Shown: positions 57,255-64,000 of the stretch, piece after piece | How the letters are laid out: each line of letters starts with the position of its first letter | Numbering within the stretch: position 1 is the first letter of the stretch | NCBI GenBank assembly: GCA_947489425.1 | Contig: CANLDL010000003.1 | Location: 310,001 to 374,000, forward strand | Direction of reading: 5' to 3' | Source: an uncultured Pseudomonadales bacterium | GTDB lineage: Bacteria; Pseudomonadota; Gammaproteobacteria; Pseudomonadales; Cellvibrionaceae | Length of the DNA stretch: 64,000 nucleotides | Program-made: the position numbers and the translations under genes | The notes under the pieces: generated by a model | What the model was told of the DNA's origin: nothing | Seen by the model: the letters and a program-made list of their open reading frames with translations, nothing else | Database searches by the model: none

Positions 57255-59636
57255 ATGGACAACACTCGTCGTAACGATAACAACACTCTACAGACTATTA
57301 TCACACGTCTCGCTACAGAGCTTTCAATACAGCAACAGCAAGTTACCGCTACTATTGCGCTATTGGACGAAGGCGCAACCGTGCCATTTATTTCTCGTTA
57401 CCGTAAGGAAGTGACAGGTAGCCTCGATGATACCCAACTGCGCACACTAGAAGATCGCCTACGTTATCTACGCGAGCTAGAAGAGCGCCGTGACACTATT
57501 TTTAAAAGTATTGAAGAACAAGACAAGCTCACACCCGAACTCACTCAAGCCATTCAAGCTGCCGAGACTAAAACCGAGCTAGAGGATCTTTATTTACCTT
57601 ATAAGCCCAAACGCCGCACCAAGGGCCAAATAGCTATAGAGGCGGGGCTTGAGCCATTAGCCGATCAGCTGCTCGCAGACCCAACACTTGCACCAGAGGC
57701 ACTCGCTGCTGAGTTTTTAAATACAGAGCAATCAATTAGCACCACTAAAGACGCCCTAGACGGCGCTAAATATATCTTAATGGAACGCTTTAGCGAAGAC
57801 GCGACCCTACTGGGTCGCCTGCGCGAATTTGTTAATGAACACGGTACGGTTTCTTCACGGGTTATTGCTGGCAAAGAAACCGAGGGTCAAAAATTTAAAG
57901 ATTACTTCGAATACGACGAAGCTCTAAAAACGATTCCATCACATCGCACTCTTGCACTGTTTCGTGGCCGCAACGAGGGCTTTTTATCTCTCTCTACGGG
58001 CTTAATTGATGATTTGAATAAAACCGATGAACCCAAAAAGATAAATACTCCGCACCCATGCGAAGGCATGGTTGCAGAGCACTGGAATATTAAACACCAG
58101 AAGCGCTGTGCAGATGATTGGCTAGCAGAAGTTGTTCGTTGGACATGGCGCATCAAGCTGCTTTCGCATATCGAGACCGACCTATTTGGCGGTATTCGCG
58201 ATAACGCCGAATCCGACGCTATTCAAGTATTTGCCAACAACCTAAAGGATTTACTATTAGCCGCTCCCGCTGGCCAAAAGGCCACTATAGGCCTAGACCC
58301 TGGCCTGCGTACAGGCGTTAAGCTAGCAGTAGTCGATGCTACCGGCAAAGTACTCGACCACGGTGTACTCTACCCACCTACACTACCCACAGCCAATGCT
58401 CGCCAAAGCCAAGAGGCTGAGCCGACACTTGTGCACCTTTGCCAAAAACACAACGTCGATTTGATTTCTATCGGTAATGGTACAGGTTCGCGAGAGACCG
58501 AGAATTTTGTTAAGGATGTACTCAAACGCCATACCGAGCTGAATACGCAGAGTATTATGGTTAACGAAGCAGGTGCATCTATTTACTCTGCGAGCGAATT
58601 TGCGGCTAAAGAATTTCCTGACCTCGATGTGACCATTCGAGGGGCAATATCGATTGCTAGGCGCTTACAAGACCCACTGGCGGAACTGGTTAAAATTGAG
58701 CCAAAATCCATCGGCGTGGGCCAATATCAACACGATGTATCACAAAGTAAGTTAGCACGTGCACTCGATGCAACCGTTGAAGACTGTGTAAATACGGTGG
58801 GTGTCGAGGTCAATACAGCATCGGCCCCACTACTTGCACGGGTCTCGGGCCTTAACCAAAACATCGCCAATAATATTGTTAGCTTTAGGGATAGTAATGG
58901 CCGCTTTGAGCGTCGCGAGCAACTCAAAGAGGTTCCTCGTTTAGGCGACAAAACCTATGAACAGGCAATTGGCTTTTTACGTATTGCTAATGGCGAGAAT
59001 CCATTAGATGCATCGGCTGTTCACCCCGAGGCCTACCCCGTTGCCCAAAGCATTAGCGCACGCACAGGGCAAGATATCTCCGCGTTATTGAGCAACCCCT
59101 CATTACTGCGTGACCTAAAGCCTGAGGAATTCACCACGGAGCAATTTGGTCTGCCCACTATTAAAGATATTTTAAGTGAGCTAGAAAAACCCGGCCGCGA
59201 CCCTAGGCCAGAGTTTAAAACAGCCACCTTTAAGGATGGGGTTGATACCATAAAAGACCTAACAGAAGGCATGATTTTAGAAGGGGTAGTTACCAATGTG
59301 GCAAATTTTGGCGCCTTTATTGATATCGGCGTCCACCAAGATGGCCTTGTGCACATATCGGCACTAGCCAATACCTTTGTAAAAGACCCTCGCACCGTTG
59401 TAAAAGCAGGCGATGTGGTCAAGGTAAAGGTGATGGAAATCGATGTAAATCGTAAGCGTATTGCGCTTTCTATGCGCCTAGATGACGAGGTCGGCCAAGC
59501 TCAAAGAAGCAGCACACCAAATACACCAAGGCGTTCGAGCGCAAAACACAACCAGCGCAGTAACGCCAAGTCCAATACCGAAGCGACAGGGACTATGGCG
59601 AGTCTTCTAAAAGCAGCAATGGATAAAAACAAATAG
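57255..59636 (+). CDS. tex: RNA-binding transcription accessory protein Tex
   Basis: A 793-aa protein. The N-terminal Tex domain has [20 protein letters not shown], and a YqgF-type RNase H fold (about 330-450) has [17 protein letters not shown]. Helix-hairpin-helix repeats follow, and a C-terminal S1 domain (about 660-730) has [26 protein letters not shown]. Tex binds nucleic acid and affects transcription and stress gene expression. A basic low-complexity tail ends the protein. Confidence 0.95.
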   Translation: MDNTRRNDNNTLQTIITRLATELSIQQQQVTATIALLDEGATVPFISRYRKEVTGSLDDTQLRTLEDRLRYLRELEERRDTIFKSIEEQDKLTPELTQAIQAAETKTELEDLYLPYKPKRRTKGQIAIEAGLEPLADQLLADPTLAPEALAAEFLNTEQSISTTKDALDGAKYILMERFSEDATLLGRLREFVNEHGTVSSRVIAGKETEGQKFKDYFEYDEALKTIPSHRTLALFRGRNEGFLSLSTGLIDDLNKTDEPKKINTPHPCEGMVAEHWNIKHQKRCADDWLAEVVRWTWRIKLLSHIETDLFGGIRDNAESDAIQVFANNLKDLLLAAPAGQKATIGLDPGLRTGVKLAVVDATGKVLDHGVLYPPTLPTANARQSQEAEPTLVHLCQKHNVDLISIGNGTGSRETENFVKDVLKRHTELNTQSIMVNEAGASIYSASEFAAKEFPDLDVTIRGAISIARRLQDPLAELVKIEPKSIGVGQYQHDVSQSKLARALDATVEDCVNTVGVEVNTASAPLLARVSGLNQNIANNIVSFRDSNGRFERREQLKEVPRLGDKTYEQAIGFLRIANGENPLDASAVHPEAYPVAQSISARTGQDISALLSNPSLLRDLKPEEFTTEQFGLPTIKDILSELEKPGRDPRPEFKTATFKDGVDTIKDLTEGMILEGVVTNVANFGAFIDIGVHQDGLVHISALANTFVKDPRTVVKAGDVVKVKVMEIDVNRKRIALSMRLDDEVGQAQRSSTPNTPRRSSAKHNQRSNAKSNTEATGTMASLLKAAMDKNK

Positions 59637-59846
59637 GCTATATTACGTATAAAGCGATCTCACTTATACTCAAGTAGAGATCCGCTTAATTCTTACCATG
59701 AGCAAACCTTTTTCCTGATAAAATAGGTCCCTTGCAGGCATAGAATTAATTCTCGGCAAAAGTTACATTACTGTACTAACCTTAAGGGTAATAGGTTCTA
59801 TCACTTAAAATAACGTTTAATAACTAGGCATATCAGTTCGGAAGAC

Positions 59847-60455
59847 ATGGCACAATCTAGCGTACTCAATGAAGATCAGCGTGATTGCTTGCAGGAAATT
59901 AGCAATGTCGCAATGGGTCAGGCAGGCGATCACCTCGCTCGTCTATTGGACGCCTTTGTCATTTTATCTATCCCCCATGTCAATATTTTAACGCCAACTG
60001 AAATAGCCATGGCGGTGCAAACCATCGACGAGCATAACGTTTCAGGTATTTGCCAAGGTTTTATCGGTGGTGGTATTGCCGGTGAAGCCATGCTTTTATT
60101 TAATGACACCAGTTTTGTTGATTTAGCAAAACTCATGAAATTTGAAGAAGAGCTTAACGAAGTTGGTGAACGTGAACTACTAATAGACTCAACCAATATA
60201 CTCGTCGGCGCACTACTTCGCGGCATTGCCGAGCAACTCGATATAGAATTTAGCTTTGGGCCACCTGCCATTATGGGCCAGCATCAAGAGCTTGGTAAAT
60301 TATTGATGTCCAACAATGTGCGCTGGGACCATACCTTAGTCATTGAGGTCAATTACCAAATCGAAGATTACGATGTGCAATGTGACTTATTAGTCGTCAT
60401 CACCGAAAGCTCTCTACCAAGGCTCTTTGGTAAACTAGAATATTTGCTGGATTAA
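59847..60455 (+). CDS. CheC-like chemotaxis phosphatase
   Basis: A 202-aa CheC-family protein. The first active-site motif is perfect: D13-x3-E17-x2-N20 with a Pro 23 residues later (P43). The second copy is E110-x3-D114-x2-N117-x22-P140, with D/S and E replaced conservatively. CheC proteins dephosphorylate CheY-P or related receivers. The gene is followed 3 nt later by a PAS-GGDEF diguanylate cyclase, so it may serve that signalling module rather than chemotaxis. Confidence 0.8.
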   Translation: MAQSSVLNEDQRDCLQEISNVAMGQAGDHLARLLDAFVILSIPHVNILTPTEIAMAVQTIDEHNVSGICQGFIGGGIAGEAMLLFNDTSFVDLAKLMKFEEELNEVGERELLIDSTNILVGALLRGIAEQLDIEFSFGPPAIMGQHQELGKLLMSNNVRWDHTLVIEVNYQIEDYDVQCDLLVVITESSLPRLFGKLEYLLD

Positions 60456-60458
60456 AAT

Positions 60459-61433
60459 ATGTCTGAGTTATCAAATAACGAAATGATGAACGACTTCCGC
60501 TGGATTATGGATGTTGTACAAAACGTCGATGTGGGTCTTGTGCTACTCGATAAAGATTACAACATTAAACTGTGGAATAGCTTTATGCAAAACCACAGTG
60601 CGCTTTATGCCGAAGAAATCATTGGCAAAAACTTATTTGAAAGCTTTCCTGAGATCGACGAAAAATGGTTTAACCGCAAAGTCGAATCGATCTACTTACT
60701 TAAGAACTCTGCCTTTACCACATGGGAACAGCGCCCCTACTTATTTAAATTTGATAACTATCGCCCTATTACAGGTAGGGCAGAATTTATGTATCAAAAT
60801 AGCACATTCATCCCCATTCAGGATTTAACGGGTGAGATATCGAGTATCTGCCTGATTGTTTACGATGTAACAGAGCAGGCAATTAATAATTTAGAGCTCG
60901 AAGCAGCCAACAATAAACTGGAAATTATTAGTCAAACCGATGGCTTGACCGGTTTATTTAATCGCTCTGCATGGGAAGACCAATTAGAGAAAGAATTTGA
61001 TCGCCTACAACGCTATAAAGAAGATTGTTCGCTTATTATATTTGATATCGACCACTTCAAAAAAGTAAACGATAATCATGGCCACCCTGCAGGTGACGAG
61101 GTCATTAAAAAGGCTGCAGAGATTACTCAAAAATGTATTCGTAAAACAGACATTGCCGGGCGCTATGGAGGCGAGGAATATGTTGTTTTATTACCACATA
61201 CAAATGTCGACTGTGCCGAAATACTAGCAGAGCGTATCCGCAAAAAAATAGAAGGTCTAACAGTTCAGTACGAAGACATAATGATAAATTTCACCGTAAG
61301 CTTTGGTGTATCTAGCTATCACGACTCCCTAAAATCTGCCACTGCCTGGATAGACAGTGCAGATAAAGCGCTATATGAATCTAAAGAAAATGGCCGCAAT
61401 AGAGTGAGTATTTTTCAACACACAAACACCTAA
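60459..61433 (+). CDS. PAS-GGDEF diguanylate cyclase
   Basis: A 324-aa protein. A PAS domain (about 15-145) starts with the QNVDVGLVLLDKDYNIKLWN strand. A short coiled linker leads to a GGDEF domain (about 155-318) with FDIDHFKKVNDNHGH, a GGEEY active site (237-241) and an RxxD inhibitory site (228-231). It should make cyclic di-GMP. It is in tight operon with the CheC-like gene. Confidence 0.93.
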   Translation: MSELSNNEMMNDFRWIMDVVQNVDVGLVLLDKDYNIKLWNSFMQNHSALYAEEIIGKNLFESFPEIDEKWFNRKVESIYLLKNSAFTTWEQRPYLFKFDNYRPITGRAEFMYQNSTFIPIQDLTGEISSICLIVYDVTEQAINNLELEAANNKLEIISQTDGLTGLFNRSAWEDQLEKEFDRLQRYKEDCSLIIFDIDHFKKVNDNHGHPAGDEVIKKAAEITQKCIRKTDIAGRYGGEEYVVLLPHTNVDCAEILAERIRKKIEGLTVQYEDIMINFTVSFGVSSYHDSLKSATAWIDSADKALYESKENGRNRVSIFQHTNT

Positions 61434-61442
61434 CCACTGCAT

Positions 61443-62477
61443 CTAACACTGATCCTTGCCAATAACTGTTTTAGATTTTGGAATAGCTTTTATCCGCTTA
61501 TAGAACCTAGAAAAATCTCTGCCGCATGCTTCAAATTTTTCTAAAAAGCTTGGTACCAAGTCATAGTAAGTTGCCACCGAAACTAAATGCGAATTATTGA
61601 GCGAAGAATTAAACCAGCGGCCATACCATGCTCGACCACCCCATCGGTTATCGCGCACACGTTTATATTCCTCTTTCATTTCTGCAAATATTCTTGCTTT
61701 TTTCTCACGCTTCACATCATCTGGCAATGTAGATCCATATAACTCTTTTAACTTTGCTTTAGTGCTATTAACCAGTGCAAGAAAGTCCGCTTGCACAGAT
61801 AAACGCTCTTTATAACTTTTAAGCAAAGCCTCTTTTTTATTATGCTTCATCCATAGAATAGCGCCCTGCTCGCCAACAACTGTCGCAAAAGCTTCATTAA
61901 AGCGCGTATTATTTTTTATATAAAGTTCTTGATGAGCCAGCTCATGAAAAATTAATTCAGCAAGAGAAGCTTCATCTCGCTCAAGCATTGTAGAAGTTAA
62001 TGGGTCTGCGAAAAACCCAAGCGTCGAATACGCACCCACTCCGGCGACACGGACATCATAGCCTTTTTTCTTAAGCTTTTTGGCATAGCGTTCTGCTGAT
62101 TCTTTTTTGTAATAGCCGCGGTAGCTGGCGCAACCTATGACGAGGTAGCACCATTTTTTTGGTCTTAAAGAGAATTCTTCAGCCGCGACCACATTCCAAA
62201 CTGGAGATGGGTTTTTTAACTCGACGTAACTCCTGTAGCTTTTATTGTCTGGCAGGCTTAGCTCATTAATAGAAAAATCTCTAATATCCTGCGAGGCTAG
62301 TAACTTTTGTTTTAGCTTCTCATCAGCAGTTTTGAGAACTTTATCAACGGGTTTTCTGGCAAGCATCAGTGATGTATGACCGATAATCCCTTGCGTGTAA
62401 TAACCAGGAGCTGTGCACGCTTGTAAAAGAAACAACCCTAAAAAAAGTAAAACATATTTAATCATAGGACGAATCAT
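61443..62477 (-). CDS. Predicted aminopeptidase lipoprotein (Aminopep family)
   Basis: A 344-aa protein with a signal and lipobox LLQAC (Cys21 from the first Met). It has AGVGAYSTLGFFADP, the zinc motif IFHELAHQ and the second acidic segment FNEAFATVVGEQG. This is the pattern of the PF10023 predicted aminopeptidases. The substrate is unknown. It is encoded after rlmB on the same strand, 24 nt downstream. Confidence 0.85.
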   Translation of the reverse strand: MIRPMIKYVLLFLGLFLLQACTAPGYYTQGIIGHTSLMLARKPVDKVLKTADEKLKQKLLASQDIRDFSINELSLPDNKSYRSYVELKNPSPVWNVVAAEEFSLRPKKWCYLVIGCASYRGYYKKESAERYAKKLKKKGYDVRVAGVGAYSTLGFFADPLTSTMLERDEASLAELIFHELAHQELYIKNNTRFNEAFATVVGEQGAILWMKHNKKEALLKSYKERLSVQADFLALVNSTKAKLKELYGSTLPDDVKREKKARIFAEMKEEYKRVRDNRWGGRAWYGRWFNSSLNNSHLVSVATYYDLVPSFLEKFEACGRDFSRFYKRIKAIPKSKTVIGKDQC

Positions 62478-62501
62478 AATAAATGCTTACTGAATTTTAT
62501 T

Positions 62502-63275
62502 TTACTGCCTTTGACGCAAGGCCTCGAACAAACAAACACCTGTAGCCACCGAGACGTTCAAGCTGCTCACTGTCCCCAGCATAGGGATACGAATAAGGGC
62601 ATCACAATGCTCTCGTGTAAGGCGCCTTAGCCCTTTACCCTCGGAGCCCATTACGATAGCTAGGGGGCCTTTGAGGTCCGCTTGAAAATGATGCTGTTCA
62701 GCCTCACCCGCAGCACCAAGAATCCAAACACCCTGTTGCGCTAACCATTGCAATATACGGGCAAGGTTTGTCACGCGCACTAATGGAATCACCTCCGCTG
62801 CACCACAGGCAACTTTAGACACTACCGAATTGAGTGGCGCTGAATTATCTTTGGGGACGACCACAAACTGCACTCCCGCAGCCTCAGCAGAACGTAGACA
62901 CGCACCTAAATTATGCGGGTCGGTAATACCATCTAACACTAAAATAAACGGAGCAACTCCATCTTCTATGAGCTTAGGCAAATGACTTTTTAGATAATCT
63001 TCACCATAGCTCTCAGCTGTTGCAGTATTTTCTGTAACGACAGCAATAACACCTTGATGATTAGCATCGACCAAACCATCGAGGATATCTCTAGCGACCC
63101 ATTCAATAGCCAGAGATTGATTGGCTAATTTCTGCAATGAATTAAGACGCTTATCTTTGCGTCCCTTTAACAGATACAGTTTATTAACTGTCGAGGTTGG
63201 CTTTTTAAGCAATGCCTCAACCGCATGAAAGCCATAAACAAACTGTTTATCATTGTTTTTTTCTTTTTGTGCCAT
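62502..63275 (-). CDS. rlmB: 23S rRNA (guanosine-2'-O-)-methyltransferase RlmB
   Basis: A 257-aa SpoU-family methyltransferase. It has an N-terminal substrate-binding domain (VYGFHAVEALLKK) and the SPOUT motifs ILVLDGITDPHNLGACLRSAEAAGV, MGSEGKGLRRLTREHCD and IRIPMLGTVSSLNVSVATGV. It methylates G2251 of 23S rRNA. It lies 43 nt after rnr, as in many gammaproteobacteria. Confidence 0.96.
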   Translation of the reverse strand: MAQKEKNNDKQFVYGFHAVEALLKKPTSTVNKLYLLKGRKDKRLNSLQKLANQSLAIEWVARDILDGLVDANHQGVIAVVTENTATAESYGEDYLKSHLPKLIEDGVAPFILVLDGITDPHNLGACLRSAEAAGVQFVVVPKDNSAPLNSVVSKVACGAAEVIPLVRVTNLARILQWLAQQGVWILGAAGEAEQHHFQADLKGPLAIVMGSEGKGLRRLTREHCDALIRIPMLGTVSSLNVSVATGVCLFEALRQRQ

Positions 63276-63318
63276 TACCTAATTGCTACCACCCATAAAA
63301 TTATTTTTTTCTTGCTCA

Positions 63319-64000
63319 TTACGCTTTAGTTTTCTTTGCTTTCTCTATCTTTCGCCGTTTAGCTTTTGGCGTTGTTTTTTTCTTTTTTACTTTTTTCTTG
63401 TTACTACTTTTAATATCCGCGTTGCTCTTTGAGGCTCCTTTAGCAGAATCTTCTTTGCTAGGCTTTAAACGTTTGCCCTTTTTAAATTTACTGCTCTTAT
63501 TATTAGCACTCAGTTTTTTTCGGCGACTATCATTCGCCTTTTTTTGCAATGGGTCTTCAACAAGCTCAAAATCTACTTTGCGCTCATCCAACTTAACGCT
63601 TGCCACCTGCACCGTTAATTCATCTCCAAGAGAAAATACTCGATGAGTACGCTCACCGACTAAGCGGTGATGAGCTTCTTCAAAGTGATAATAATCAGAA
63701 GGCAGTGCCGTAATGTGAATGAGACCCTCAACATAGACATCGAGCAGTTCAACAAACAAACCAAAGTTAGTGACTCCAGTAACAATACCTTGAAAGACAT
63801 CACCCACATGATTTTGTAGATACTCGCACTTTAACCAGCTCACAACATCGCGTGTTGCTTCATCTGCGCGACGCTCTGCCATCGAAGTATGCTCGCCTAG
63901 CATTACCATATCTGCCAAGGCATAGGGGTAAATAGATTTTTTAGCGAGCGTAGATGCTCCATCGACACGCTTAACTTGCTTAGTGGCTTTTTTACTACGA
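63319..64000 (-). CDS. rnr: Ribonuclease R, C-terminal part
   Basis: The frame runs open from the window edge to 63319, giving the last 227 codons or so. It contains a Tyr-rich YPYALADM segment, MAERRADEATRDVVSWLKCEYLQ and an S1 domain (GDVFQGIVTGVTNFGLFVEL). A very lysine-rich tail, typical of RNase R, ends the protein. RNase R degrades structured RNA 3' to 5'. The N-terminal catalytic RNB domain lies outside the window. It is upstream of rlmB, the standard order. Confidence 0.93.
   Translation of the reverse strand, partial: RSKKATKQVKRVDGASTLAKKSIYPYALADMVMLGEHTSMAERRADEATRDVVSWLKCEYLQNHVGDVFQGIVTGVTNFGLFVELLDVYVEGLIHITALPSDYYHFEEAHHRLVGERTHRVFSLGDELTVQVASVKLDERKVDFELVEDPLQKKANDSRRKKLSANNKSSKFKKGKRLKPSKEDSAKGASKSNADIKSSNKKKVKKKKTTPKAKRRKIEKAKKTKA

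Overview
The window looks like chromosomal DNA of a marine-type gammaproteobacterium. It has moderate to low GC. Several neighbourhoods are gammaproteobacterial: serA, rpiA, fau, 6S RNA and zapA; yrfG, hslR, hslO and pckA; rnr and rlmB. The protein flavour suggests the Cellvibrionales (Teredinibacter/Saccharophagus-like), but that placement is inference. No tRNA, rRNA, CRISPR array, prophage or intact IS was seen.

Region 1 (1-19933) is a type VI secretion (T6SS) locus. One long minus-strand operon runs tssB-C-E-F-G-tagH-tssJ-K-L-H-vasH-tagO-tssA-tssM and leaves the window inside tssM. This is the Vibrio cholerae vipA-to-vasK order. A vasL/tagA-type gene, which in V. cholerae follows vasK, here sits at the other end and is divergently transcribed. 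An AT-rich 640-bp spacer between tssB and vasL carries a good GG-N10-GC sigma-54 promoter candidate, which fits the sigma-54 activator VasH encoded in the operon. No hcp, vgrG or effector gene is visible.

Region 2 (20054-30722) holds ybiT (ABC-F), ytoQ, an ElaA acetyltransferase and a glycolate oxidation locus (glcG, glcD, glcE, glcF on minus). A FadR-family regulator is divergent from it, with two copies of a TGGT-N3-ACCA operator. Downstream of the regulator are an unknown 77-codon gene, a DUF815 ATPase and a cupin dioxygenase-like gene, ended by a strong terminator. A DUF2147 protein follows.

Region 3 (30803-37905) contains a 14-bp palindrome and a 262-bp MITE-like element. A glutathione-dependent formaldehyde detoxification pair (adhC, fghA) has an lpxO-like hydroxylase between its genes. 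A secreted START-domain protein follows. Next comes a secreted protein built of about eight PSDVY-type repeats, overlapping by one base with a chemoreceptor gene. This last pair is the best candidate for an undescribed system.

Region 4 (37926-50165) is mostly housekeeping: serA, a photolyase, a LysR regulator, a DUF1127 protein, rpiA, fau, 6S RNA, zapA, a TIGR02449 protein, cysQ, yrfG, hslR, a YHS protein, hslO and pckA.

Region 5 (50314-64000) holds a GNAT enzyme, a DUF4156 lipoprotein, a PleD-like diguanylate cyclase with a degenerate first receiver, an RND efflux pump and adaptor, tex, a CheC-like phosphatase coupled to a PAS-GGDEF cyclase, a predicted aminopeptidase lipoprotein, rlmB and the 3' end of rnr.
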